DNA of 64,000 nt from Bradyrhizobium sp. LLZ17. GTDB taxonomy: Bacteria > Pseudomonadota > Alphaproteobacteria > Rhizobiales > Xanthobacteraceae. The stretch is from assembly GCF_041200145.1 (NCBI RefSeq), contig NZ_CP165734.1, forward strand, positions 6,119,001 through 6,183,000. Reading direction: 5' to 3'. Position 1 is the first letter of the stretch. The number at the start of each line of letters is the position of its first letter. The notes beneath the pieces are model-generated. The model was not told the DNA's origin and made no database searches. It saw only the letters and a program-made list of their open reading frames with translations. Below, piece after piece: positions 44,993 through 53,373 of the stretch. The translations under genes and the position numbers were made by a program.

Positions 44993-45848
44993 TTACTCCG
45001 CGGCTGCCGGCGGCTTGCGCACGGAGGGATGCAGGCCGGATGGATCGACCACCATGCCGAATTCCTGGAGGTTATGTGCGTGACAAAGCTGATGCAATGC
45101 AAAGGCCTGGTCGATTGCGGCGGGCTGGCCCATCACATCGACTGAGCGGTTCACGGCTTCCTTGGTCAGCTTCAGTGCGAAGGAAGGTTTTGATGCGATC
45201 CGGCGCGCCAGCTCAAGCACGCGCGATGACAGCTCCGCGCGCGGCACGACCTGGTTGACCATGCCGAGCTGGTGCGCTTCCTGCGCGCTCCAGCTGTCGG
45301 CGGTGAACAGAAACTCCTTGGCCTTGCGCGGGCCGAGCTCCCACGGATGCACGAACCATTCGACGCCGCAGACGCCCATCGTCACCACCGGGTCGCAGAA
45401 CTGCGCGTCGTCGCTGGCGACGATGAGATCGCAGGCCCAGGCCAGCATCAGGCCGCCGGCGATGCATTTGCCATGCACTTCGGCGATCGTCGGCTTGGCC
45501 AGGTTGCGCCAGCGCCGCGTGATCTGGAGATAGATTTCCTGCTCGCGCGCGAAGCGCCCATGCGCGTTGGCTTCCGCGAAACCGCCCCAATTTCCAATCG
45601 GCGGAAAAATCGACGCCCGCGGCATTCTTGCCGCCCGGCCGCAGGTCGTGGCCGGAGGAGAAATGCGGACCGTTGCCGGCGAGGATGATGACCTTGACCG
45701 CATCGTCCTGCACCGCCGCGTCGAACGCAGCGTTGAGATCGTAGGTCATTTGCAGGTTCTGCGCATTGCGCGCATCGGGCCGGTTCATCACGACCCGGGC
45801 AATCGCCGGCTCCGGCCTCTCCACGAGGACGGTCTCGAACGAGGTCAT
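44993..45848 (-). CDS. Enoyl-CoA hydratase/isomerase family protein, frameshifted
   Basis: The ATG at 45848 with GAGAGGGA begins MTSFETVLVERPEPAIARVV. Crotonase motifs are MNRPDARNAQNLQM, the oxyanion segment GNGPHFSSGHDL, and later TIAEVHGKCIAGGLMLAWAC and FCDPVVTMGVCGVEW. The frame breaks at an A5 run on the + strand (45605-45609), where one base is extra: GVDF should continue as PPIGNWGGFAEANA. Restored length is about 284 residues. It hydrates enoyl-CoA in the same beta-oxidation-like route as the two downstream acyl-CoA dehydrogenases and is the first gene of that operon. Confidence 0.87.
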
Positions 45849-46014
45849 GGCGCTTCCCTCTCGCATTTCCGTTTAGCCCAAGTTGACTATGTCGGCCGGT
45901 GATAGGCAAGAGGCTTGCGTCGATCGGCTGCTTTTCGCGGCATCGGCACAAGATGTCTGGCACGGCGCGCGCCCAATCTGGTAGTTTGCGCCCGATTCCA
46001 CCGGGAGAAATTTA

Positions 46015-46623
46015 ATGCGCAAATTCCTGACTGTGCTGGCGGCACTCGCCTCGCTCAGCCTGACCAATTGCGGCTACAACGCGATCCAGAGCGAGGACGA
46101 GCAGATCAAGGCCAACTGGTCCGAGGTGGTGAACCAGTATCAGCGCCGCGCCGATCTCGTGCCCAACCTGGTCAACTCGGTGAAGGGCTTTGCGCAGCAG
46201 GAGAAGCACGTGCTGCTTGGGGTCACCAATGCGCGCGCCAAGGTCGGCAGCATCCAGGCGACGCCCGAAGTGCTGAACGATCCCGCCGCATTCCAGAAGT
46301 TTCAGGCTGCCCAGGGCGAACTTTCCAGCGCGCTGTCGCGCCTTCTTGTGGTCACGGAAAACTATCCGCAGCTCAAATCCGATGCGCTGTTCAAGGATCT
46401 GATGTCGCAGCTCGAAGGCACCGAGAACCGCATCACTGTTGCCCGCAACCGCTACATCAAGGCGGTGCAGGACTACAACGTCACCATCCGCTCGTTTCCG
46501 AGCAATCTCACAGCAATGATGTTCGGCTACAAGGAGAAGCCGAACTTCTCGGTCGACAACGAGAAGGAAATCTCGAGCGCGCCGAAGGTCGATTTCAACC
46601 CGGCGCCAGCTCCGTCGAAGTAA
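46015..46623 (+). CDS. LemA family lipoprotein-like protein
   Basis: A 202-residue LemA protein: N-terminal signal with a lipobox-like LTNCG, then the family core (QIKANWSEVVNQYQRRADLV, PNLVNSVKGFAQQE, NARAKVGSIQATPEVLND, LLVVTENYPQLKSDALFKDL) and the final FPSNLTAMMFGYKEKPNF. LemA proteins are helical, membrane-associated and of uncertain function. They are repeatedly encoded next to TPM-domain proteins, as here. GGGAGAA precedes the ATG. Confidence 0.93.
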   Translation: MRKFLTVLAALASLSLTNCGYNAIQSEDEQIKANWSEVVNQYQRRADLVPNLVNSVKGFAQQEKHVLLGVTNARAKVGSIQATPEVLNDPAAFQKFQAAQGELSSALSRLLVVTENYPQLKSDALFKDLMSQLEGTENRITVARNRYIKAVQDYNVTIRSFPSNLTAMMFGYKEKPNFSVDNEKEISSAPKVDFNPAPAPSK

Positions 46624-46663
46624 GTGCGCGGCATTTTGCGAATGCGCCAGGCTCCGCCCACCG

Positions 46664-46834
46664 CTGTCATTCCCCGCGAAAGCGGGGAATCCAGTACGCC
46701 GCGGCTTCTCCGGATCCCTTTGGCGTCTCTGGAATACTGGATCGCCCGGTCCGGGCTCCGCCAAGGCTCCGCCGGGCCACGGGTGTGCTCGGCCGCCGAA
46801 GCTTTAGCGAAGGCGGCAAGCCGGGCGATGACAG
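46664..46834. repeat. Palindromic repeat element whose right end contains the next gene's start codon
   Basis: The outer ends are CTGTCAT (46664-46670) and ATGACAG (46828-46834), perfect inverses. Inside are TCCCCGCGAAAGCGGGGA and the pair ATCCAGTA / TACTGGAT. The ATG of the right end is the most plausible start codon of the TPM-domain gene. It is the only content of the gap between lemA and that gene. Confidence 0.65.
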
Positions 46835-47715
46835 CTACGTTGTGGCGGGCAATAGTCGTGTTCGCGCTCGTCCTTGGCTGGTCGTTCCCCGTCTTGGCCG
46901 ACGTCGCGGTGCCGCCGCTCACCGGCCGCGTCGTCGACCAGACCGGCACGCTGTCGAGCGACGACATCACCGCGCTGTCGCAAAAGCTCGGTGATTTCGA
47001 GACGCGCAAGGGCAGCCAGGTCGCCGTGCTGATCGTGCCGACGACCGCCCCGGAGACGATCGAGCAGTTCTCGATCCGCGTTGCCGAGGCCTGGAAGATC
47101 GGCCGCAAGAAAATCGACGATGGCGCGATCCTGGTCGTCGCCAAGAACGACCATCACCTGCGCATCGAGGTCGGCTACGGCCTCGAAGGCGCGCTCACCG
47201 ATATCAATTCGCGGCGGATCATCGACGAGGTCATCACGCCGAAATTCAGGGAGGGCGATTTCGCCGGCGGCATCTCGGCCGGGGTCGACCGGATGCTGCG
47301 CGTCATCGACGGCGAGCCGCTGCCGGCGCCGTCGCGAAGCGTGAAGTTCGGCAGCTGGAACGACGTCGAGCCGCTGTTCTATTTCGTGCTGTTCGGCCCG
47401 CTGGTCGTAGGCGGGATACTGCGGTACATCTTCGGACGGCTGCTCGGATCGGTCATTGCCGGCACGATCGTCGGGCTGCTGGCTTGGTTCGTGCTCGAAT
47501 CCGCCGTCATCGGCGTGGGCGTCGGGGTGCTTGGTGCCGTCCTGACCTTCATTGCCGATCTGTTTGGGGCGGGGGCGGGCACCGGATCTTCACGCCGCGG
47601 CACGTGGTCGAGCGGCTCTTCATCGAACGGCTGGAGCAGCGGATCGTCGTCGAGCGGCGGCTTCAGCGGCGGTGGCGGCAGCTTTGGTGGCGGCGGCGCC
47701 TCGGGGAGCTGGTAG
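46828..47715 (+). CDS. Membrane-anchored TPM-domain protein (YgcG-like)
   Basis: A 295-residue protein: signal peptide (TLWRAIVVFALVLGWSFPVL), TPM domain (LTGRVVDQTGTLSSDDITAL, GSQVAVLIVPTTAPETIEQF, VRVAEAWKIGRKKIDDGAIL-like stretch and RIEVGYGLEGALTDI), two hydrophobic helices, and a Gly/Ser-rich tail typical of the family. The frame extends further upstream through a repeat element, but the signal peptide fixes the start at 46828. TPM proteins with LemA are common pairs; roles in membrane-protein maintenance have been proposed. The second TPM gene follows after three bases. Confidence 0.88.
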   Translation: MTATLWRAIVVFALVLGWSFPVLADVAVPPLTGRVVDQTGTLSSDDITALSQKLGDFETRKGSQVAVLIVPTTAPETIEQFSIRVAEAWKIGRKKIDDGAILVVAKNDHHLRIEVGYGLEGALTDINSRRIIDEVITPKFREGDFAGGISAGVDRMLRVIDGEPLPAPSRSVKFGSWNDVEPLFYFVLFGPLVVGGILRYIFGRLLGSVIAGTIVGLLAWFVLESAVIGVGVGVLGAVLTFIADLFGAGAGTGSSRRGTWSSGSSSNGWSSGSSSSGGFSGGGGSFGGGGASGSW

Positions 47716-47718
47716 GTC

Positions 47719-48218
47719 ATGAGCATTGCGCGCATTGCCAGACATCTGGTGCAGCATCATTGGCGGGCGAATCAGCTTTTTCCGCCAAAGGTGCTCGACC
47801 GCATCGAGCAGGCGATCAAGCAGGGCGAAACCACGCATTCCGGCCAGGTCCGCTTCGTCGTCGAAGGTGCGCTCGATGGCCGCCCGTTGTTCCGCAACCA
47901 GCAAGCGCGCGAGCGTGCGCTCGACCTGTTCTCGCAGTTGCGGATCTGGGATACCGCGCACAACAACGGGGTGCTGATCTATCTCCTGCTCGCCGACCGT
48001 GACGTCGAGATCATTGCCGACCGCGGCATCGACGCGAAGTTGTTGGCGCCGCCGGCTGGGAAAAGATCTGCCGCGCGATGGAGGCCGCGTTCAGGTCGCG
48101 CCAGTTCGAGCGCGGCGTTATCGACGGCATCGCGGCGGTGTGGCGTGAGTTGGCCAAGCACTTCCCGCCGGGCGGGGCGCATCGCAACGAGCTGCCGGAC
48201 AAGCCGGTGGTGATGTAA
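47719..48218 (+). CDS. Second TPM-domain protein, frameshifted near the C-terminus
   Basis: It starts three bases after the previous gene. SIARIARHLVQHHWRANQLF and FPPKVLDRIEQAIKQGETTH, VRFVVEGALDGRP and WDTAHNNGVLIYLLLADRDV are typical of the cytoplasmic-type TPM proteins encoded beside LemA. After DRGIDAK the reading becomes Arg/Ser-rich. One base over it reads VGAAGWEKICRAMEAAF and ends ...ELPDKPVVM at a stop at 48218, so a base is missing (or two extra) near 48039-48042. Restored length is about 166 residues. There is no signal peptide. Confidence 0.82.
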
Positions 48219-48294
48219 GCCGAGCTGCGATGTGGAGAGAGCGGGTCCCACCCGCTCCGTCATTGCGAGGAGGGTTGGCGGAAGCGCTTGCCCG

Positions 48295-49107
48295 CTAATC
48301 ATCCAGCTTGTTCAGATCCCGCACCGACTGCATGATCGGCTCGAAATTCGAACGCGCGTCGAGCGCGTCGAACAGTTGCGCGGTGTCCGCCAGCAGACCG
48401 TGCGACCGCGCGATCGCGATGCGCACGTCCTCCTGCGGCGTATCCGACAGCCGCCCGTGTCCCGACAACAAGATCTTCGTGTCCAGTCCCTTGATGCGCT
48501 CCAGCGACTGGATGTAGTCGGAGATGCTGCCGGACCCGAACACGCCGCCCATCACGCCGCCGGGCATCAGCGTGTCGGCGGCAAACAACAGGCCCTTGTC
48601 CTGCTCGAACAACGTGATGCAGGCCGAGGTGTGGCCCGGGGTATACATCACGTTGAGGCGGAAATTACCGAGGTCGATCAGATTGCCTTCCTCGAGCCAG
48701 ATGTCGATGTTAACAGGCACGTTCGGCTCGTTGAACATCTTGCGCAGCATCGAGAAATCGTCGCGCAGCATGATCTTGTTGGCGGCGAGCCGATGGGCGG
48801 CGACAAAGGTGCGGCGCTCGTTGAAATGCCAGGCGGCGCCAATATGGTCGAGATGCTCGTGGCTCAGCACCACCATGTCGATCTTCTCCGGCGGACAGCC
48901 GACGAAGTTCAGGCACTCGACCATCGCCGGATAGTTCGACGACAGCCCGACATCGATCAGGATGGTGCGCGCCGAGCCGCGCACCAGATAGGCGTTGGCG
49001 GCGCGGTTGGAGAAGCGGATCTGGAAGACGTCGTCCGCCGCCTGGATCAGCGAGCAGGTGTCGTTCTTCATCAGGATCGGGAATGAACCGGGCTTTCGAT
49101 CACTCAT
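48295..49107 (-). CDS. Metallo-beta-lactamase-fold hydrolase
   Basis: A 270-residue MBL-fold protein. The metal motif HxHxDH is seen in VVLSHEHLDHIGAAWHF; further metal ligands are in YTPGHTSACITLFEQD, the Asp in LLFAADTLMPGG, and the His in ILLSGHGRLSD. It has no signal peptide. Its ATG overlaps the stop of the cyclic-nucleotide-binding gene by four bases, so the two are coupled. Substrate unknown; glyoxalase II-like, lactonase and other activities share this fold. Confidence 0.9.
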   Translation of the reverse strand: MSDRKPGSFPILMKNDTCSLIQAADDVFQIRFSNRAANAYLVRGSARTILIDVGLSSNYPAMVECLNFVGCPPEKIDMVVLSHEHLDHIGAAWHFNERRTFVAAHRLAANKIMLRDDFSMLRKMFNEPNVPVNIDIWLEEGNLIDLGNFRLNVMYTPGHTSACITLFEQDKGLLFAADTLMPGGVMGGVFGSGSISDYIQSLERIKGLDTKILLSGHGRLSDTPQEDVRIAIARSHGLLADTAQLFDALDARSNFEPIMQSVRDLNKLDD

Positions 49108-49475
49108 GATTGCGCGTTCCGGTAGGTCACCGCGTTGGAAGCACGCAGCCGCTTCGAGAGCGCGTCCATCACCATCAGCGCGAAGGCCGGCTGCTGGCTG
49201 ACCAGATAGACGAAGCGGGCGTGATTGATCCTCATCACCTTGGTGTTCGGCACTGCCGCGATCGCGGTCGCCGAGCGCGCGGAGCCGTCGATCACCGCCA
49301 TCTCACCGAAGAATTCGCCCTTGCCGAGCTTGATGATGCTGGTCTTGCTCGCGCCGCTGAGTTTGACGATCTCGACCTCGCCGTCGAGCACGACGAACAA
49401 CTCGCGGCCCGTCGAGCCCTCCTCGAAAATGACGTCATCGATACCGAACTCGTTGATGCACTTCTCGATCGTCAT
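49104..49475 (-). CDS. Stand-alone cyclic-nucleotide-binding domain protein
   Basis: A 123-residue CAP_ED domain without a DNA-binding part. The phosphate-binding cassette is GEFFGEMAVIDGSARSATA, and the beta-roll segments DVIFEEGSTGRELFVVLDGE and VEIVKLSGASKTSIIKLGKG are typical. GGGGGAGG precedes the ATG at 49475. Coupling by a four-base overlap to the MBL hydrolase suggests it senses cAMP or cGMP and affects that enzyme or acts in a complex, which is inference. A membrane adenylate cyclase is encoded at 60.7-62.5 kb. Confidence 0.88.
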   Translation of the reverse strand: MTIEKCINEFGIDDVIFEEGSTGRELFVVLDGEVEIVKLSGASKTSIIKLGKGEFFGEMAVIDGSARSATAIAAVPNTKVMRINHARFVYLVSQQPAFALMVMDALSKRLRASNAVTYRNAQS

Positions 49476-49744
49476 TGCGCCTCCCCCAATAGCCTTCTGG
49501 CCGGCGGGACCGCTATGTTAGCCGGGTAATACTGGGCGGCAAACAGCCCTTCGGCCAAGTCCGCGGCCTACCGCAGGGCAGCATGGGCTGACGAATTGTT
49601 GCGCGCCGCCACGCCGGTTCCACTTTCCCGACCCAATTCGGCCCCGGACGAGTTCCTAAAATTTCGGTAAGCGGGTCCGAAGGTAAGGAATTCGCAAGCA
49701 ATGAAAGTTACCAAAAGGTCAATCCAGACTGGAGTATTTGAGCC

Positions 49745-50692
49745 GTGAGCGAACCCATGCCCGAACAGGCCGGCCAGGCGACTGGCGCTGTCGAAGCCGC
49801 CGCTGCGCCGCAGGCCGTCGAGGCCCCTTCGATTGCCCCCGACCACGAGACGCCGCCCAAACCTGACGCCGCCGACGTCGAGGCGCCCCGGATCGAGGTG
49901 CCGAAATTGAACGCCAAGCCCGAGCCGAAGCCCGGCAAGCTGATCGTGATGGCGCCCGCGGAGCGGTCCTGGGAGCACGAGGAATTTACCCCGCATGTGA
50001 CGGGGGACGAGACGCGGGAGACCGGCAAGCGCCGCTTGTCGGCGATGGCCGCGGTCGTTGCGATCGCCGCCTGCGTCGGCGCTATTAGCGGCGCGCTCGC
50101 GACCGCCGGAATGATGCACTTCGCCGGCCCGGCGCCAACTCAGGTCGCCGACACCAGCGCGCTGGGCGCCTCGGTGTCCCGGATCGATGCCGACGTAGTC
50201 GCGCTCAAGGCGAGCGTCGAGCATAGCTCGAAGACGGGGCTGAGCCAGTTCAACCGGACCAACGACCGCCTCGACAAGCTCGAGAAGGCCCAGGCCGAGC
50301 CGATGGCCAAGATCGCCAAGCTGTCCGAAACCGTCGACAAGCTCCGCGCCACGCCGGCCGCAGCCCCCGCGCAGGCCGCGGCCGCAACGCCTGCGAAGGA
50401 AACCACGGGCACGATCGCACCGGCCCAGGTCGCGACGGTCGCTGCCGCGCCGGCGCCCGAGCCGGCCGCGCCCAAAACCGAGGTCAAGGCCGAGGTCGGG
50501 CGCCTGCCGACAATCGACGGTTGGAGGCTCCGCGACGTCGCCAATGGCGGCGCGCTGATCGAGGGCCGGGGCGGCCTCTACGAGGTTTATGCCGGCGATC
50601 CCATCCCCGGGGTCGGCCGCGTCGATGCGATCCGCCGCCAGGACGGCCGCTGGGTGGTCGTCACCAGCAAGGGCCTGATCGTCGCGCGCTAA
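49745..50692 (+). CDS. Hypothetical inner-membrane protein with Ala/Pro-rich regions and coiled coil
   Basis: A 315-residue protein starting at GTG 49745. Residues 1-90 are disordered, Pro/Ala/Glu-rich and cytoplasmic. A single membrane helix lies at about 99-122 (AMAAVVAIAACVGAISGALA), then a helical coiled-coil stretch (SRIDADVVALKASVEH ... TNDRLDKLEKAQ), an Ala/Pro linker and a small conserved-looking C-terminal domain (LPTIDGWRLRDVANGGALIEG and YEVYAGDPIPGVGRVDAIRR). The last part resembles an SH3-like or PilP-like fold in rhizobial hypothetical proteins. The function is unknown. A strong terminator follows. Confidence 0.78.
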   Translation: MSEPMPEQAGQATGAVEAAAAPQAVEAPSIAPDHETPPKPDAADVEAPRIEVPKLNAKPEPKPGKLIVMAPAERSWEHEEFTPHVTGDETRETGKRRLSAMAAVVAIAACVGAISGALATAGMMHFAGPAPTQVADTSALGASVSRIDADVVALKASVEHSSKTGLSQFNRTNDRLDKLEKAQAEPMAKIAKLSETVDKLRATPAAAPAQAAAATPAKETTGTIAPAQVATVAAAPAPEPAAPKTEVKAEVGRLPTIDGWRLRDVANGGALIEGRGGLYEVYAGDPIPGVGRVDAIRRQDGRWVVVTSKGLIVAR

Positions 50693-50717
50693 GCGCCTCG
50701 TCATCCGAGTTTCGAAG

Positions 50718-50749
50718 AGGCGCTTCACCGTGATGTGAAGCGCCTTTTT
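50718..50749 (+). terminator. Intrinsic terminator after the hypothetical membrane protein gene
   Basis: AGGCGCTTCAC (50718-50728) and GTGAAGCGCCT (50735-50745) form a perfect 11-bp GC-rich stem with a six-base loop, followed directly by TTTTT. It lies 26 bases past the stop codon and is the clearest intrinsic terminator in the window. Confidence 0.9.
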
Positions 50750-50786
50750 GCTTGAATAGGCGGACCGGCGCGGTGTTAGTGCAGGC

Positions 50787-52331
50787 ATGAGCCGCGCGTT
50801 GCGAATTCTCGTTGCTGTGGTCGTCTTGTTCAGCGGCGCCGTGTCGTCAACGGCTGCGGAGAACGTGCCGCTCGCCCGCGGCACTGCGATCACCGATCCC
50901 GATCTTCTGCGCCAGCTTGATCAGAACGATGCGCTGACGATCTCGCGGCTGTTGCGGCCGGAGCGGAACGCGAATTTTCCGCTGACGACGGATCAGATGT
51001 TCTCGTCGCTGTCGCAGCTCAAGCCAATTCTCCCGGCCATCAATGCGGAGTTCGATCGCTATGTCGCGCAGTCCAAGATGGTCTCGCCCGGCGAGACCAT
51101 CGGCGTCGGCGAGGGCTTCGACGTCCAGCTGTTCGATCGAGCCGTTCTGAACTCCCCCGACACGCGCTTCGTGCTCGCCGGCATCGTCAACCGCATGGAC
51201 CGCGCCTATGTGTCGGACGAATCCTGCGGCGAGATCCGCTTGATCTATCGCCTGGCGCGCTTCGACACCAAACCGGACGGCAGCAAGGCGGCGACGCGTC
51301 TGCCCATGACGCTGAATCTGGTGATGAAGGCACGGGATGTCAGCCATTCACTCGGCAAGGCCGTCAGTTGCGCAGACATCGCGCGTCGCTGGCTCGACAA
51401 TGGCGACTGGGAGGGGCTGATAGGCAGCCACTTCCAACCCTACGATGCCATGCTCGATCGCATCGAGACCAACATCCAGATCTCCATCGCGCCGAAATCG
51501 GCGCGGCACGATTTCCGCTCCGACTATCTGCTCAAGGTGTTCAAGTACGACGCCGCCACGAAGCAGTTCGAGGAAGCAACGCTGGAGAACCAGATCGACC
51601 GCGACCGCATTCTTGCCGATGACGCGCTCCGGCGGGATTTCAAGATGTGGCTGCTCACGCCGGAGAACTTGCGCGACTTCGATCGCGGCACGGTGCTGAT
51701 CCCGGAGAAGTATCTCGCCAGGGCTGCAATCGCACCGACGCCCGCGGGCTTCGATGCATCGGACTTGCAGCCGGAGTTCGGCATGATGCAAGGGGAGGGC
51801 AAAGGGGAAGGCAAAGGCGAGCCCGTCTTCACCGACGACGACGTGGTCGGCGCCCTGAAGCAGGCGGCCTCGCGCGGCATCGATATGCAGAACATCCGTT
51901 CGGTCGCCGGCTTTCAGCGCCGCCTCAACGACGTCACCTGCTCGGGCTGTCACCAGACCCGCGGCATCGGCGGCTTCCATTTCCCGGGCGTGGATTGGCT
52001 GGTCGACAAGCCTTCCAATTCCAGCATCGTCCCGGCCTCGCCGCATTTCTTCGGCGACCAGCTTCGCCGCCGCGACATCCTGACCGCGTTTGCCGCGGGC
52101 AAACACCCTGATTTCTCACGCGGATTTGCCAGTCGGCCGCAAACCCGCGGCAGCCCGGAGCTGGCGGGTACCGAGTACCAGGACGGCTGGGGCGCACATT
52201 GTTATTTGCCAGATCAGGGATCGGGAACACCCGACAGGAGTTTTACGTCATGGACCTGTGCTAAAGGTCTCACCTGTCAGGCTGCTTCGGCCTCGAGCCG
52301 CATCGGCATGTGCTTCATCAAGACGCGTTAG
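50787..52331 (+). CDS. Exported protein with a CxxCH heme-type motif
   Basis: A 514-residue protein with a Sec signal peptide (RALRILVAVVVLFSGAVSS, then TAAENV). The long N-terminal part has FVLAGIVNRMDRAYV, CGEIRLIYRLARFD and a low-complexity GEGKGEGKGE stretch. Near residue 385 lies DVTCSGCHQTRGIGGFHFPG, a c-type heme attachment motif, followed by LVDKPSNSSIVPASPHFFGD and a Cys-rich C-terminus (CAKGLTCQ, GMCFIKTR). It is therefore probably a periplasmic or secreted cytochrome-like protein. The family is not one I can name with confidence. A tiny membrane protein gene follows at 28 bases. Confidence 0.8.
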   Translation: MSRALRILVAVVVLFSGAVSSTAAENVPLARGTAITDPDLLRQLDQNDALTISRLLRPERNANFPLTTDQMFSSLSQLKPILPAINAEFDRYVAQSKMVSPGETIGVGEGFDVQLFDRAVLNSPDTRFVLAGIVNRMDRAYVSDESCGEIRLIYRLARFDTKPDGSKAATRLPMTLNLVMKARDVSHSLGKAVSCADIARRWLDNGDWEGLIGSHFQPYDAMLDRIETNIQISIAPKSARHDFRSDYLLKVFKYDAATKQFEEATLENQIDRDRILADDALRRDFKMWLLTPENLRDFDRGTVLIPEKYLARAAIAPTPAGFDASDLQPEFGMMQGEGKGEGKGEPVFTDDDVVGALKQAASRGIDMQNIRSVAGFQRRLNDVTCSGCHQTRGIGGFHFPGVDWLVDKPSNSSIVPASPHFFGDQLRRRDILTAFAAGKHPDFSRGFASRPQTRGSPELAGTEYQDGWGAHCYLPDQGSGTPDRSFTSWTCAKGLTCQAASASSRIGMCFIKTR

Positions 52332-52359
52332 CGCGGCGATAGCCGATTTCGGATGACCC

Positions 52360-52524
52360 ATGACGGACACGAGCGACGCCAACAAGGAGCGCAATCGCGA
52401 GATCGCGCGGAATGAAGAGGCCAAACAGGTCACCGGCAGCATCCGTGTCAGCATCTGGGCGGTCGCGGTGGTCGTGATCATCGGCGGGATATTGTTTACG
52501 CTCGGCTGGCTGGCGCTGCGTTAG
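52360..52524 (+). CDS. Very small single-helix membrane protein, 54 residues
   Basis: A short frame read directly from the sequence: ATG at 52360, stop TAG at 52522-52524. The product begins MTDTSDANKERNREIARNEE and has one C-terminal membrane helix (IWAVAVVVIIGGILFTLGWL). The charged N-terminus would be cytoplasmic. It follows the CxxCH protein gene by 28 bases on the same strand and may be co-expressed. The clean hydrophobic segment and sensible N-terminus argue for a real gene; the function is unknown. Confidence 0.6.
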   Translation: MTDTSDANKERNREIARNEEAKQVTGSIRVSIWAVAVVVIIGGILFTLGWLALR

Positions 52525-52532
52525 CAAAGGCG

Positions 52533-53180
52533 TCACTTCGCGTAATGCGTCAGCCGCTTTCCGGGCAGGAGATCATACGCGGACTTCCAGCCGGGCAGCG
52601 CGGCGATGCGGCCGAGCCAGGCGTGAATGGCGGGATGGCTGCGCGCGAACTCGTAGCCGTGCTCGTCGCTCGGATAATGGAGATAAGCCATCATCGAGAT
52701 GTCGGCGACCGACGGCTTCGCCCCGATCGCGAAATCGTTGCGGGCGAGATGCCCTTCCAGGATGCCGAGGAAATCGTCGATCCGGTAGCGGAAATGCTTC
52801 AGCACTTGCGGATCACTGTTCGGGATGAACGTCCGCATGAAGCGGTAGGTCGCCATGTAGCCGGTGAGCTTGTGGTTGTCCCAGAACAGCCAGCGCAGCA
52901 GCTCGAACTTCTCCTCCGCCGTGTCGCCGCCAAAGCGGCCGTACTGGTCCGCGAGCTTGAGCAGGATCGGCGCGGTCTGCGTCATCTTCACGCCGTCGAC
53001 CTCGAGCACCGGGATCTCGCCCATCTCGTTCACCGTTCTGCGCCACTCCGGCGTACGGGTGATGCCGCCGCCGAAGTCGGTCCAGACCGGCTCGAAGCTC
53101 TCGCCGCAGAGCGTCAGCATCAGGGCGAGCTTGTAGCTGTTGCCGGATTCGGGGAAGTAGTGGAGGCGATAGCTGGGCAT
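52533..53180 (-). CDS. Glutathione S-transferase family protein
   Basis: A 215-residue GST: thioredoxin-like N-terminal domain (YRLHYFPESGNSYKLALMLT, MGEIPVLEVDGVKMTQTAPI with the cis-Pro and the glutathione-contacting TQT in place of the usual ES) and an all-helical C-terminal domain (DFAIGAKPSVADISMMAYLH with the N-capping Asp). GAGGTG lies just before the ATG. It likely conjugates glutathione or acts as an isomerase or dehalogenase; the substrate is unknown. It is convergent with the small membrane protein gene, eight bases apart. Confidence 0.92.
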   Translation of the reverse strand: MPSYRLHYFPESGNSYKLALMLTLCGESFEPVWTDFGGGITRTPEWRRTVNEMGEIPVLEVDGVKMTQTAPILLKLADQYGRFGGDTAEEKFELLRWLFWDNHKLTGYMATYRFMRTFIPNSDPQVLKHFRYRIDDFLGILEGHLARNDFAIGAKPSVADISMMAYLHYPSDEHGYEFARSHPAIHAWLGRIAALPGWKSAYDLLPGKRLTHYAK

Positions 53181-53225
53181 GGCACCTCACGGATGACAGT
53201 TGTCGTAGCAAGCTATTCCCTCACC

Positions 53226-53347
53226 GTCGTCCCGGCGAAGGCCGGGACCCATAGCCACCGAATGTGGTTTGGCGAGGACTCGGAATCGTCGGCTGTGCGC
53301 GACAACTCTCACTCTGGGATATGGGTCCCGGCCTTGGCCGGGACGAC
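53226..53347. repeat. 122-base inverted-repeat element (copy 2)
   Basis: The same ends (GTCGTCCCGGCGAAGGCC ... GGCCGGGACGAC) and shared internal CATAGCCACCGA as the copy at 42485-42605, with one mismatch in the right arm (TTGG for TTCG). It lies between the GST and CoA-transferase genes. Confidence 0.8.
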
Positions 53348-53373
53348 ATAGTAGAAGCAGCGAGCCGTCAGGC

